Shown here: piece by piece, positions 32,826 to 45,362 of the stretch
How positions within the stretch are numbered: position 1 is the first letter of the stretch
Layout of the letters: every line of letters begins with the position of its first letter
Source: Bos javanicus
Lineage: Eukaryota > Chordata > Mammalia > Artiodactyla > Bovidae
Length of the DNA: 64,000 bases
Assembly (NCBI RefSeq): GCF_032452875.1
Contig: NC_083868.1
Location: 102,792,537 to 102,856,536 of the forward strand
Direction: 5' to 3'
The notes under the pieces: generated by a model
Databases searched by the model: none
What the model was told of the DNA's origin: nothing
Seen by the model: the letters and a program-made list of their open reading frames with translations, nothing else
Made by a program: the position numbers and the translations under genes

Positions 32826-33558
32826 CAAATGGAGGTGGAGAAATGGGACCATTGCCAGCCTGCTATCATCCACCTAACAAGAACTTTTGCAGGGTGGAAC
32901 TGGAAAAGATAGGCTCTACTACTGGTTTCTCAGCACACTGGGATAACATTTCTACACCATGAATCTCAATGGGAGTGGCAGCAACCACCAACCTGAATGC
33001 TAATGGCTTGCACTCTTATTACTAAATTTCCACAGGCCTAGTTGAATAAATGCTTTTCAGTGTGCTGTAAGTCATTCTCCAGAGACAATGACTAATTGTC
33101 TTTGTTAATTTTGACCAGTTTATACATACTTCTCTGGGTGAGACATTTTGCCAAGCTACTCACGCTGCCATTCCATTAAGTCCCACCTGGGTATTTGTTT
33201 CTAGTTTCAAATACCAAGTTAGATCAAATTATGATGTATAAAATATCTATATTCTGTCACAAATGAGAAGAATCTCTAAATAACCTTTAAATAAGTGGAA
33301 GAGGTGGGCAGGCAGGATGTTGTTTTTAAAAAGTACAATTTTTTAATAATCACTAGTCTTCTTCCACACACACACACACAAAAATCAGAATTATTCATGA
33401 GCTATTTTGAAAGAGTAGGGTGTTAAGTTCTCAAATTTCTTACAGCAAAAATAAGATCTTAAATATTTCCAATCTACTTGATTTTAAACTACTTCCTTTT
33501 CTTGGTCCTTTAAATTTAAAAATAATAAAGTTTTATATTATTAAAATGAATATCTATA
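32826..33558. other. unique DNA with CA repeat
   Basis: Short (CA)n at about 33365-33380. No gene recognised. Confidence 0.4.
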
Positions 33559-33782
33559 GCTTGTTGTTGTGTTTAATCACTAATTCATGTCTGATTTGTT
33601 TGCATCCCCATGGACTGTAGCCCACAAGGCTCCTCTGTCCATAGGATTTCTCAGGTAAGAATACTGGAGTGGGTTGCCATTTTCTCCTCCAGGAGATTTT
33701 CCCAACCTAGGGACTGAACCGGAGTTTCCTGTATATCCTGTATTGGCAAGTGGATTCTTTACCCTGAGTCACTAGGCAAGCA
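33559..33782 (-). mobile_element. Bov-tA SINE
   Basis: Reverse complement with (gtt)n-like tail end, BovA body (tactggagtgggttgccatt) and tRNA-like head (ggattctttaccctgagtca). Confidence 0.88.
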
Positions 33783-34413
33783 CTATCCTTTTCCACATAA
33801 AGTATGTCCTTACTAGAATCATCCAGGGTTTTCATCAGAAATCAAATTGTTTTTTAACTTACAAATATTCTTTTTTTTTTTTTTCCCAGTGAAACTTAGT
33901 TAAGGAAATTAAACTAGACTATTTTAAATCTTAATTCATATTCAAACTTTAAAATAAGGAGATTTTAGTTTTATTGATCATATGGCATTATGTTTATGGT
34001 TGAGAGTATAAGCCCTTTTCATTGTAGTAGAATGTAGAATTTCAATGTAGTAGAATTCATAATTCTACTCTTTCTCTTCATCAGTACCTTATAGCAATTT
34101 AATTTTAAAAATTGTCATTGAATGCCTACTATGTGTGAGATTCTAAGCTAAGGAAAGAGGAATAAATTATAGTCCCTGACATACAATTTGTACTATTAAT
34201 ACCTAAAAGGAAGTACATAAATTTGTTTAAAATAAATTAATTTGATAGGGCCAATGGAGACTGAACATACAGCACTGTGGCAGTTCAAAATAGGGAAAGA
34301 TCACATTAGATTGGGAGGCTCAAGACAAAAACTCAGTGTAGTTGGTACGTATTATTCATCCATTATTCAGTTCCTGCTGAGCAAGGGGGTATAAAATAGA
34401 GAAAAAGAGAGAT
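33783..34413. other. unique AT-rich DNA
   Basis: A poly(T) run lies near 33871-33884. No gene or repeat recognised. Confidence 0.4.
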
Positions 34414-34421
34414 AACAAACA

Positions 34422-34949
34422 TAGTCCAGTTCCAGTTCAGCTGCTCACTCGTGTCTGATTCTTTGTGACCCTATGAACCACAGCATGCTAGGCCTCCCTG
34501 TCCATCACCAACTCCCAGAGTCTACTCAAACCCATGTCCATTGAGTCGGTGATGCCATCCAACTATCTCATCCTCTGTCGTCCCCTTCTCTCGCTTTCAA
34601 TCTTTCCCAGCATCATGGTCTTTTCAAATGAGTCAGCTCTTCACATCAGGTGGCCAAAGTATTGGAGTTTCAGCTTCAGCATCAGTTTTTCCAATGAACA
34701 CCCAGGACTGATCTCCTTTAGGATGGACTGGTTGGGTCTCCTTGCAGTCCAAGGGACTCTCAAGAGTCTTCTCCAAAAGCACAGTCCAAAAGCATCAATT
34801 CTTTGGCACTCAGCTTTCTTTATAGTCCAACTCTCACATCCATACATGACTACTGGAAAAACAATAGCCTTGACTAGATGGACCTTTGTTGACAAAGTAA
34901 TGTCTCTGCTTTTAAATATGCTGTCTAGGTTGGTCATAACTTTCCTTTC
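34422..34949 (-). mobile_element. BovB LINE 3' part
   Basis: Minus-strand, 0.53 kb, from the 'gttccagttcag' tail into ORF2. Candidate 8 bp target duplications aacaaaca at 34414-34421 and 34950-34957. The coding frame 34964-34641 carries only the ORF2 C-terminal region (MYGCESW), no RT core. Confidence 0.9.
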
Positions 34950-34957
34950 AACAAACA

Positions 34958-36191
34958 CAATCATACTTAAGTCAATAATTACAAAAGAAAATTTTGTAAC
35001 CTATATATTCTTGATTATGGATTTTATTATGATGCATAATATTATATTTTAATTATATTTTGATTCAATAACAATCATAATTTCCATACATTTATCCAAG
35101 ATTACTACAAATCATAATTACCTATGTTCTCTGGAAGAATTCAAAATGTAGTGAACTAAAGGTTAATTCCTTATTGAGAAGGGTTTGAATATTCTAATTA
35201 AAGTTCACGGAAAGCAGCCAGAATTTCTGGCATGTGATCTGCAGAAATAGATGCACATTATTGTTAAATAAAGTGGTATTAATTTTTTGTAGTATAATGA
35301 AGATGAGATGCAATTAAAAATAAAGCCAGTCATGTAGAGGAGATAATTTTATCAAATATTTCTAAGCATTTCTATTTTATTAATGTCAATGTTTTCCTAT
35401 TTCTCCTATTTCAATAAAAAGTTCTTATTCATCTGTATTAATAGCAACACCTAAATTTGAGCCCTAATGGCTAAGATGCTTAAAATTAAGCTTTGTATGA
35501 TAGAATTTTTTTTCAGTCTATAGTGAAATATTAATGTATTATGAATATTAGGCTCAAAAATTGATAGATTTCAAATATTTGCTAATGTGACATCAACATT
35601 TTATCTGAATTTATTTTATTTTCTTTTAATAATAAAACAGGGAAAAATCGATCATTTTAAGGAAAGCTATAGGGTTGCACAGAGTCGACCCGACTGAAGT
35701 GACTTAGCAGCAAAATTTTCAAGCACAGGCAAACTATCAAAATAAGCTTGATTGTTTCTATTGTGGATAATAGACATTTCATCATTTCAGAATCTCAGTT
35801 TCAAATTTATTACCTAGCTGCATTAATTTTTACATAAGGAAGATTGAATTAATTATGAAGCATGCAAGTTAGATACTTAAGATTCTAGAAAATATAGCAA
35901 ATGGAAACTAATCATTATTTTAGTAAAGAATGACAAGTAAAACTCAAAAAATAGTGATTCTGCATTTCTCCTCCCTAATATTTCTGTAGTGTATTCTTTG
36001 ACTTCAATTGTGACACCTCTTCATTTGAATTCCCGAGGCTCCACTATCCACACTCATTCTTTTTCAGGTCACACATTCATAGCTTTATTACATCCATTGT
36101 GAATGACCTCCAAGATACCCAAATGCTCTTAGTTCCCACTTGTCTTGTTCACAGGGATTTCTAAAAGATTTCTAAAATCTAAAAGATTTCT
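34958..36191. other. unique AT-rich DNA; Bov-A2 end at 35660-35714
   Basis: A 55 bp piece at 35660-35714 (gggttgcacagagtcgaccc ... gacttagcagca) is the last part of a plus-strand Bov-A2. Just before the palindrome, 36156-36191 repeats 'agatttctaaaa' three times imperfectly. Otherwise no feature is recognised. Confidence 0.55.
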
Positions 36192-36351
36192 ACAGATTTG
36201 TGATGTGAAAAGTACTCTACTGAGAAGCATTCCTAAAAAAATTTTGTGTGTTATCTTTGAAGTAGAAAGACATATGTCTACTTCAAAGATAACACACAAA
36301 ATTTTTTTAGGAATGCTTCTCAGTAGAGTACTTTTCACATCACAAATCTGT
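36192..36351. repeat. perfect 75 bp inverted repeat (hairpin), TA-flanked
   Basis: Arm 36192-36266 is the exact reverse complement of 36277-36351, with a 10 bp spacer aagacatatg. Read as a transposon, the termini are CAGATTTGTGATGTG, with TA immediately outside at 36191-36192 and 36351-36352, as in Tc1/mariner-type MITEs. There is no coding content. I do not recognise the family. A template-switch fold-back duplication is the alternative. Confidence 0.85.
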
Positions 36352-36487
36352 AAAAGGCATCACCATTCTTTATGTTTGCTCTTCCTTTCATAGCACTTAC
36401 TTTTAATGTGTCTCTAAATGTTGTTAGTTCTTTCTAATAAACTCATTCTTCCATTTCTCTCTTTACTGCTGTCACAGATTGTCTAGG

Positions 36488-36677
36488 TTTTGTGGCTCAG
36501 CTGGGAAATAATCTGTCTGTAACGTGGGAGACCTGGATTCGATTCCTGGGTTGGGAGATACCCTGGAGAAGGGAAACGCTACCCACACCAGTATTCTGGC
36601 CTGGAGAATTCCATGGACTGCATAGTCCTTGGGGTTGCAAAGAGTAGGACACAACTGAGCGACTTTCACTTTCACTA
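36488..36677 (+). mobile_element. Bov-tA SINE
   Basis: Plus-strand head (ttgtggctcagctgggaaat), body, and the 'gcgactttcactttcac' end typical of a Bov-tA subfamily. Confidence 0.88.
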
Positions 36678-36714
36678 CAACCTATACTTTACAAACTGGT
36701 TTTCACAATACTAC

Positions 36715-36995
36715 ATATGCAGCTGCTGTTGCTAAGTTGCTTCAGTCGTGTCGGACTCTGTGCGACCCCATAGACGGCAGCCCACCAGGCTCCCCCCATC
36801 CCTGGGATTCTCCAGGCAAGAACACTGGAGTGAGTTGCCATTTCCTTCTCCAATGCATGAAAATGAAAAGTGAAAGTGAAGTTGCTCAGTGGTGTCCGAC
36901 CCTTAGCAACCCCATGGACTGCAGCCTACCAGGCTCCTCCATCCATGGGATTTTCCAGGCAAGAGTACTGGAGTAGGGTGCCATTGTCTTCTCCT
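36715..36995 (-). mobile_element. Bov-A2 SINE
   Basis: Reverse-complement dimer. Target duplications aatactac at 36707-36714 and 36996-37003. Confidence 0.92.
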
Positions 36996-37189
36996 AATAC
37001 TACCTATACCTCTCTCTTAACTGTTCTGCATGTTACCATAAAAAATAAACTTTATAAAAGACTATTTTACTGGCTTATTAATTCATTCAAAAATATTAAT
37101 CATATATAACAATAAAATATGCCACTTACTGAATTGTATTTCATACACTGTGATGAATATTTAAAATATCTTATCATAGTTAATGGAAT

Positions 37190-38617
37190 AATAGAAAAAC
37201 AAAAGACTTTGAATAGCCAAAACAATCTTGAGGATGAATAGATGGAGGAGTCATAATTCCTATCTTCAGATTATACTACAAAGCTATAGTAATCAAAATT
37301 GTGTGGTACTGCTACAAAAACAGATGCATATATCAATGGATGGAGCAGAGAGCCCAGAAATAAACCCACATGATCACTTAATCTATGACAAACAAGGCAA
37401 TAATGTTCAATGGAGAAAAGATGGTCTCTTCAATAAGTGGTGCTGAGAAAACTGAATAGTTAGATATAAAAGAATGAAATTAGAACATTCTCTAACACCA
37501 TATAAAAAAATATACTCAAAATGGATTAAAGCCCAAAATGTAAGACTGGAAACCATAAAACTCCTAGGAGAAAATAAATTTTAACATAAATCATAGCAAT
37601 ATTCTTTCTGGTTCTGTTTCTGAAAGCAAAGGAAATAAATGAAAAATAAATAAATGGACCTAATTGTATTTAAAAGCTTTCACAAACAAAGAAAATCATT
37701 GACAAAATGAAAAAATAAGCTACTGAACGGGAGTAAATATTTTCTCCCATTGGATATGGGGTTAATATCCAAAATATATAATAATATAATATCCAAAATA
37801 TATAAACAGCTCTTACAAAACAATGTCTTCATCATTAAGAAAACAAAAAACCCAAGGAGGAAAAAAATGGACAGATGATGTAAATAGACTTTTTTTTTTC
37901 CCCAAAGAAGACCTACAGATGGCCAACAGGCACATGAAAAGATGCTCAACATTGCTAATTATCTGAGAATTGCAAATTAAAATCATAATGAGATATCACT
38001 TTACACCTGTCCGAATGGCTAACATCAAAAAGATCTTTAGAGGATTCCCCAGCAATCCAGTGATTAGGACTCTGTACTTTCACTGCTGAGGGCCTGGATA
38101 CAACCCCTAGTGGAGAAATTAAGATCTCACAAGCCACATGGTATGGCCAACAAAAAAAAAAAAAAAAGAGAGAGGAAGTAAATATACAAATAACAAATGC
38201 TGGCAAGGATATGGAGATAATGAAACACTTGGATACTGTTGGTGGGAATATAAATTGGCACAGTCACTGTGGAAAACAGTATGGAGGCTTCTCAAAAGAC
38301 TAAAACTACCATATGATCCGGAATTCCACACCTGGATATGTACCGAAAAGCAAATGAAAACACTAATTCAAAAAAACAAACAAACAAACATGCAATCCAA
38401 TGTTCATTGCAGCATTATTTACAACTGCCAAGAGATGAAACAAAATTATGTGTTTATCAACAGAAGAATAGATAAAGAAGATACAGGGAATATAGTCAAT
38501 ATTTTATAATAACTATAAAGAGTATAACTTTTAAAAATTGTGAATCATTGGTATACACCTGCAACTTACATAATATTGTACATTAATTATACCTCAATAT
38601 AAAAATATTTTAAAAGT
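37190..38617 (+). mobile_element. old L1 LINE, 3' part, interrupted by CHR SINE
   Basis: Plus-strand L1 running from late ORF2 (codons for IDGAES.EINPHDHLIYDKQGNNVQWRKD around 37336-37420) through the Cys-rich C-terminus (38195-38255) and 3' UTR to 'tacctcaatataaaaatatt'. The Cys motif is degraded: Tyr replaces two of the cysteines. Many stops. Older than the 61.9 kb L1. Confidence 0.82.
38040..38168 (+). mobile_element. CHR-type SINE nested in L1
   Basis: Head 'aggattccccagcaatccag', body 'cactgctgagggcctgg', tail (a)17 at 38151-38167, then the L1 continues (agagaggaagtaaa). Confidence 0.82.
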
Positions 38618-38624
38618 ACACTGC

Positions 38625-38765
38625 CAATCTTTTGAGCTAAGTATCATTATTGCAACTTACAGAGAAATTTTTAGCATCTCAGTGAAGTTAAGCAACCTAC
38701 AAGATTAAGTAGCATACACCAGAACCTTGTTAGTAACACAGGTCTGTTAAATACTCTCCCATATT
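38625..38765 (-). repeat. probable MIR SINE
   Basis: Degenerate reverse-complement MIR: 'aagtatcattattgcaactt' and 'gaagttaagcaacc' fit the core. Weak. Confidence 0.35.
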
Positions 38766-39739
38766 GTACAGGGTCAAAGCGCTTGTTATTTCTGACTTAA
38801 ACAAATTCAGATTTCCCTTTTTTGTAGAGTTTGATTATCAAAGGTAAATTTATGACTTTTAAGCAAATATAAAACATTTTTTAAACCCATTAATTAGTGA
38901 GGAAATCAGTAAGATGTCATGACTGCTTCAAAAAGCATCTGAGAATCAAGGATACACAGGCATCAAAGAAATGTTAGAATATAATTTCTGAGTTAGATAT
39001 GAAATAATTTAATGTCTACAAGGCAATATCTTGTATCATTAAGGTTATCTGCATCTTTATTAGACAAATATCTAGAAGTTAGCAGATAACTGCAAAAGCA
39101 TAGACTCTTTAATCAATAACTAATGGCATGTCTTTTCCCCTAGACTGGCACAGTCTATTATATATAGAAATGTAACTCAAGCTACACATAATTTTCATTT
39201 TTAGTGGACTTATTAAAAATAAAGAGATAAAATTAATTTCAGTAGCATAGTTTATTTAACTCAATATATCCAAAATGTTGCCATTTCCAACATCTAATCA
39301 ATGTGAAAAAATTATTTTGAATTTTTTTTAACACTGTCTTAGGAACCAGTTTTGTTTTTTAACAGCACATTTTAATTGACACTTCATGATTCAAGTGCAC
39401 AATAGCCATGTGGCTCCTGCTATCTTACTGAAAAATGAGGCCCTAGATAATCATTGTGTGACCTCTTCCCCTGTATGATATGTCAGCCATATTTTATGGC
39501 CTTATTTACAAGTTTCAGACATTTTTTCTAAAAGGATAAACTTTCATACCCTCTATGAAGTAGAAAATACTCTCTCTTCAGGAATTACTTACCTGAGTCA
39601 GGAGAGCTCAAGTCTGATTGATCACACAAGACTGGTCATTTCTCACTGAACCTTCCTCACCTGTATGGTTAATCCATACTAAAGGTGAATTTTTGTTGAG
39701 TACAAATTGGTCTATATTCATCATTTCATTTATTTCTTT
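38766..39739. other. unique AT-rich DNA
   Basis: No gene recognised. Confidence 0.4.
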
Positions 39740-39885
39740 CAATCATCTCATGAGCTAGGAACAATATTATTCTTATCATATAAATGAGAAACCCAAGGCA
39801 TGAAAAGCTAAAAAAACTGGCCAACATCACAAAGGTAGCACATGCCAGAGCTAGGATGCTAATCCAGGCATCCCTGAGTCTGCAA
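39740..39885 (-). repeat. MIR SINE
   Basis: Reverse-complement MIR core: 'ataaatgagaaacccaaggc', then 'ggccaacatcacaaaggtag' and 'gagctaggatgctaatccag'. An 92-codon frame across it is a chance frame of the repeat. Confidence 0.65.
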
Positions 39886-42531
39886 GGTGAACTTGGTGGG
39901 AACATTTTTCTCCCTACTCTTGGGCCTATACTTGAATTTTGGATGGGTAGTGATGGAGAATGGTTGTCAAGTGTGACATACTGGATACAGGTGGTAAAGA
40001 AAATCAATGGCTATGTAAGAAAAGTGATTAAACTTAAACAGGTTTTATCACTTAGCCATTAACTTTAAGAACCCACACTGCTTCTTTCTGGTTCTACAAT
40101 TTACTTAGCACCGAGGGACTGTTGATTCCATTTTTAGGGTACCGATAGATATACCAACAAAAGCAACTTTACTTTCCAAAACTTTTATTGATTTCAAGTA
40201 AATTGGTAATAAAAGAAAAATTATAATATAAAAATTTTGGTAAATATATTTTAGCTACTACTCTATGTAAACATAGAAGGTATCTTATTTAGTAATACAT
40301 CTAGAAAAAAATAGAGCAATGTACTAACTGATTTAAATTTTGTTATTGCTAATATATGGAGCCTCAATACCCAAATTCAGTGTTTCTGAAAATCTTTATT
40401 CATTTAGAAATTCAGTAAGTCTGTTCTCCAAAAATTTAAATTTAAATATTTTTGTTCATAGGGTTATATAGGTGTACTTGCCCAGATTAGTCAACAATTC
40501 ACTAGATCATAGATTTTTTTAAAAAAAGTTATTGAAGCAAACATATTTGCATTTATATTTTATTGAAAAAGTGAATTTGTTATGGTTCTAGAGAAACATC
40601 TTGTGAAAATGAGACTTTAAATTCTTTTAAAATAATCTTTCCAATGGCAATTAGACCCTTCAATATGACAGGATAAGAGCAGCTTATTTTTCAAACTGCT
40701 AATTTCCTGCGTTTATGAACTCACTTTAGCTAACTGCCAAGGTTAGCATTTTAGTTTTATGTTTCTAAATTTTTAATTTACTATACAGTGTGCATTAAAT
40801 TAATGAAATGGTCGCTAAAAAACTGAACATACCACATATTATTTAAAAACAGTTTAAAAATGGTACTTTCCATGCAGAACTATTCCCTTAGCCAAAAGTT
40901 TTCTTTAGTTTCTTCAGCTAACAACTTTTGTTCTAGATACAGTATCTGAGATGATGATTCCACTGTATCAATAGTTGATCTTCCTATATCTTACAAATCT
41001 TGGATCACAAGTTTTCACATTTTTCCAGTTCTGAATACTCATTTTATCATGATTTATACGGTGTCATTTGAAATGTTTAAGACCTAGGTAAAGCAAAGGA
41101 ATATAGGATAGCAAAAATTAATTATACATAGAAACCTGTTTATTGATGAGATTTTATGAAGGTTTCCAATGTGACCTTCTTTGTAAAGATAAAAAAACAA
41201 TTCTCATAATTTTGAAATAGCTTTTACTTCAAGGGAAATGTGTCAAAGAATACCATGTGCAAAATTTAGCACAATGTTTGAAAATCTTTTAAAGTTTCAA
41301 AGTTACAGATTTCAAGGAATAGTCTACTTTTGGTCTGCTTTTCTTCAATCTGATGTATTCTATTTTTCAAAACTGTGCATATGTGTCACATATCAGATTT
41401 TAGCTTTAAATTAAGGGAAAATTATTATTTTATTTTAATTGTGAGGAATATTTTAATTGTGAAAAACTTATTAAAAATAGGTGGTTATAAGCACCTTGTT
41501 TAAAAGGAAATTAGCTATTTATTATTTATGATTTATGATTTTTGATACACACATTTCCTACTTCCCTAATTTCCTTTGTCCAAAGACATTGAGAATACAA
41601 GAAACTAACAGCCCATTAAAAACTTTTAAACCATAATTCTACAGCTTTAAAAATACTTAATAATTCAATTCAATTGTATTTTATATGAAGTTTTATCTTT
41701 AAAAACAATGTTTTTAAAATTATAGAAATAATCATAATTCCATGTGTTATTTTAAAGTGGAATTATTTTGTTTGGCAATGGCTTATGATTTTAAATCCTT
41801 TGATACTGCAAACATCCATAGGAGTTATGAATATTAAAATGAGGACTGTTTTAACAGAAGGTTGGTACAACACCTAATTCTTATTTAGAGTAACTTTTCT
41901 CACTATAATTTCACTCTGCATCTGCTGAGTATGTGATCATTCAAGTCCTTGTTTTGTTTATAAAACAAAGGACTGGGCATTGAAGTGAAATATATTGAAA
42001 TTTCAGAATTTAAAAAATTTCTTTTAAATTAAACAAATAAATGTATTTAGAATGACTCATGCCTTTTTACAGACTGAATTTATGTGTTAGAGATGAATGT
42101 GAGTAATATTCCTGTGAAAAATCAGACATTGTAAAATGAGAAAAAAATGGGAAAAAGTTTATACTCACTCAACTCTGTATTTATCTATACCTACATACAC
42201 ACAAAAATGTTATGTCTAGAAATGAATATATTTATATATATTCATATACATACACACACACAAATATATTCAACAGCTGGTTTCATTTACATCACTTAAA
42301 AAGCCAGTAGTAAAGAATATTTTGGATTCATCTCAGTGGTTAAAACCTAAGAGGATAATTTAGTTCAAGATCTAAGCTGTAGCACTAAAAATACTTAGGG
42401 AAACAACATAAATTCTGATTTAAGAAAACAATGCTAATCCATCACCTTTGATACAGTGGGCTAATTATCTATAAATATTAGCTATTGCACCACTTGTAAA
42501 GGTTGTAAAAGTCAATCTTGGCTCAAACATT
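39886..42531. other. unique, very AT-rich DNA (2.6 kb)
   Basis: The longest stretch in the window without a recognisable repeat. No frame of note. A (TA)/(CA)-rich simple tract lies at about 42225-42262. Confidence 0.45.
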
Positions 42532-42533
42532 TA

Positions 42534-42732
42534 CAGTTGACCCCTGAACATGGGTTTGAACTGCATGAGTCCACTTATATAAAGATTTTTGTCAATAAAT
42601 ACTTCAGTAGTACTATAGGATCCATAGTTGGTTGAACCCATTTATACAGAGGACTGACTATAAAGTTATAGAGGGATTTTCCACTATACAGGCAGTTAGC
42701 ACCCCAACCCCTGAGTTGCCAAGGGTCAACTG
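42534..42732. mobile_element. Tigger-type MITE with TA target duplication
   Basis: Terminal inverted repeats cagttgaccc (42534-42543) and gggtcaactg (42723-42732), with TA on each side (42532-42533, 42733-42734). The 199 bp interior matches the short non-autonomous Tigger-derived elements of mammals (MER8-like; exact name from memory). Confidence 0.82.
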
Positions 42733-42830
42733 TAATCACTTTGTGACATCATCAAATCACAAAACATTTCCAGTCTCACTTTTCTCACAAGAAAAATAAC
42801 AATAATAGTTACACTTACTTGAGATGGGTA

Positions 42831-42867
42831 TATATATATATAGATAGATAGATAGATAGATAGATAT
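42831..42867. repeat. (TA)n(TAGA)n microsatellite
   Basis: tatatatatatatagatag continues as about six TAGA units. It replaces the tRNA-like head of the adjoining SINE. Confidence 0.9.
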
Positions 42868-43030
42868 ATCTGCCTGCCAACACAGGAGACACAGTTTCCA
42901 CCCCTGGGTTGGGAAGATCCCTGGAGAAGCAAATGGCAACCCACTCCAGTATTCTTGCCAGGAGATCCCAAGGACAGAGGAGCCTGGTGAGCTACAGTCC
43001 ATGGGGTCTCAATCATTCAGACCTGACTGA

Positions 43031-43040
<10 letters not shown>
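42868..43040 (+). mobile_element. Bov-tA SINE between two microsatellites
   Basis: Plus-strand Bov-tA from 'tctgcctgccaacacaggag' to 'ctgactgagcacata'; the first ~40 bp of the head are absent. It ends directly in the (AC)n tract. Confidence 0.86.

Positions 43041-43074
<34 letters not shown>
43037..43074. repeat. (AC)n microsatellite
   Basis: About 19 uninterrupted AC units at the SINE tail; likely length-polymorphic. Confidence 0.93.
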
Positions 43075-43075
<1 letters not shown>

Positions 43076-43076
<1 letters not shown>

Positions 43077-43326
43077 AAACCAGATTTCTCAATAGTAGCA
43101 TAATTGACATTTTAGACAAAGTCTCTGCTGTGCAGGAACACTGTCTACAACATAGAACGTTTAGTAGGATATTTGGCCTCTGCCCACTAAGGACCAATAG
43201 CACATCCCTCTGCCCCCACTGCCCAGAAGACTCTCCCAGACCAGTAGGTAGGTCTGGATCAGGCTGCCATCAAATACTACATTTACCTTTGGTCCCAGCA
43301 TGCATGGATTTTGTGTGTGCCTTTTT
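43076..43326. other. short unique DNA
   Basis: 'tctcaatagtagcataattg' through 'gacattttag' resembles an old DNA-transposon-type repeat; not named. Confidence 0.3.
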
Positions 43327-43338
43327 AGAGTGAAGTCT

Positions 43339-43618
43339 CAGGACTCCCCTGGTGGTTAAGAATCCACCTTCCAATGCAGGGGAGGAGGTTTCAATCCCAG
43401 GTCAGGAAACTAACATCTCAAAAGTCACAGAGCAACTAAGCCCATGCCCAGCAACTACCAAGCCTGCACACACTGGATCCCACAACTGCTGAAGCCTACA
43501 TGATACTACTAGAGAGTCTGGGCGCCACAACAAAAGATCCCAAATGATGCAATGAAGATCCCACTCACTTTAATGAAGACCTGATGCAGCCAAATAAACA
43601 AATAATTTTTTTTAAAAA
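43339..43618 (+). mobile_element. CHR SINE, long form
   Basis: Full 280 bp form: head 'ggactcccctggtggttaag', internal 'gcaactaagcccatgcccag', and tail 'caaataaacaaataa'. Perfect 12 bp target duplications agagtgaagtct at 43327-43338 and 43619-43630. Confidence 0.92.
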
Positions 43619-43630
43619 AGAGTGAAGTCT

Positions 43631-44073
43631 CCATTCCCCACAGTCAAATGAGGGCTCCTTCAATTAACCCCTGCCCCTGGCCTTCAAAGCAATGCTCTGG
43701 GGGCTTGTCTTCCTTGTATCAGACACCAAGATGGGGAAGCCGATATAGAGCTCATAACTCTCACTCCTATGGGATAATCTCTGGAAATTAATTATTCTCC
43801 AGTTTGTGGGTAGCCAACCAGGGTTACAGAATTTGACTGTATCAAGTCTGCTCCTCTTACCTGTCTCATTGTCTTCCCTTTTCTGGTAAGTCTTTTCTGG
43901 TAGGTTCCAGTTTTTTGTTTTTTTCTTCCATCAATGTTAGTGTTACCAGAAGGGGGACCCCTTCCAGAGCCCAAAAGTGGGTTATTGTCTAACACTCAGA
44001 AATGAAATTTCTGAGGAGACACATCTTCAGGCAAAGCAAACGACCTTATCAGGAAGGGACACCCCAAGCACAG
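43631..44073. other. unique DNA
   Basis: No gene recognised; less AT-rich than the surroundings. Confidence 0.4.
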
Positions 44074-44294
44074 GGGCTTCCCAGGTGGCACTAGAGGTAA
44101 AGAACCCACCTGCTAAAGCAGGAAACCTAAGATATGCAGGTTCAATGGGTTGGGAAGATCCACTGGAGAAGGGAATGACAATCCACTGCAGTACCCTTGC
44201 CGGGAGAATCTCATAGACAGAGGAGCCTGGTGGGCTACAGTCCATGGGGTCACAAAGAGGCAGACAGACTGAAGAGACTTAGCATGCATGCATA
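44074..44294 (+). mobile_element. Bov-tA SINE
   Basis: Plus-strand head (ggggcttcccaggtggcact), body and tail 'gacttagcatgcatgcat'. Confidence 0.9.
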
Positions 44295-45149
44295 CCCAGG
44301 TGGAAAGCAGCAGGGTAAGGGAACCAGGGAGAACTGCTCTGCCAAGGCTCACAGTCTCAGGTTTATGTTAATGGCATTAGCTTTCAGAGTCATCTCTGGT
44401 CAGTCATCTTGCTTGTGCTCACATTTGGTCTGACTGAGGGTCCTTTCTTGTTGCACATGCATCTTTCAGCCAAGGTGGATTCTAGCCTGAGGATTCCTGG
44501 GAAGTTGGCTCATACTATGGGCTGGAATCTCCTCTCTCATTTTGGCTCCTCCCAAATTCTCCTGGTTAGTTTTCCACAGCAACACCGGCAGCACTGAGTT
44601 CCTTATTGGATGGAATCTCTTTTGTGAGACAGCTCACTCAAGCAGTTATTATCTCACCTGGCTAAGGTGGGCAGTTTTGGACAACAGTTCCCTAACAGTT
44701 GTTTTAGAGACAGTTGTAATTTTGGAGTGCTCATGACAGGAGGTAAGCTGAGAGTCCTTCTGCTCTGCCGTCTTGGCTGCTCTCTATATTGCAACTCTGA
44801 CGTGTGCCCGAGATCTGTTAGATTTCAATAGTATATTGACTCAATTTTTCTTTTAAATTTCAATAGAACACAGTAAGAACAAGCTTGACAATGTTGTTCT
44901 TTAGACAAGATCAAAATTAAATTGAATAATTATTTGTGATCAGGAAAGAAATTTGAAACAAATTTTAAAGGAGAGAAAAGAGAAACAGAATTTTTGAAAG
45001 TGAACCAGGCTAAATTTACATTTGTTCAAATGATCATGCAAGTTATCCCCATCAACATTTACCTCAACGATGCTAAACTGACCTTAAAAGGCAACATGTG
45101 ATGAAATAGATCTGAAGCTTAGGACAAGAATTAAGTCAATTTAGAGGCA
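44295..45149. other. unique DNA
   Basis: 44295-44800 is GC-richer, resembling the unique DNA at 43631-44073 on the other side of the SINE, so both may belong to one old retroelement. No diagnostic motif seen. Confidence 0.35.
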
Positions 45150-45312
45150 GGAGCAATTCACTGAGACTGAAGTGCCTAAGAAATTCCCAGGTATCAATGC
45201 AAGAGATTCAGATTCAATAGATTAGAGGTGGAACTCAAAAGTTTCCATTTTACTGGTACCCTAGAAAATTCTGATGCAACTGATTTACCAGACTTTGAGA
45301 AACTGCAATTTC
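45150..45312. mobile_element. MER5-type hAT MITE remnant
   Basis: 'aaaattctgatgcaactgat' followed by 'actttgagaaactgc' matches the end of the common MER5A element; the other end is diverged. Confidence 0.55.
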
Positions 45313-45362
45313 ATCTGAAAAGAGTCCTAAGCCTAGAATTTCTTGGTAATAATCCATGGTTA

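Noticed and set aside
38138..38509. 123-codon frame as a protein
   Set aside because: It reads CHR tail and L1 ORF2 Cys-rich end/3' UTR; part of a decayed L1.
42534..42732. novel palindromic element
   Set aside because: Inverted ends and TA flanks match a known Tigger-type MITE, so it is not new.
42831..43074. CRISPR-like repeats
   Set aside because: Microsatellites next to a SINE in a mammalian genome; no spacer pattern.
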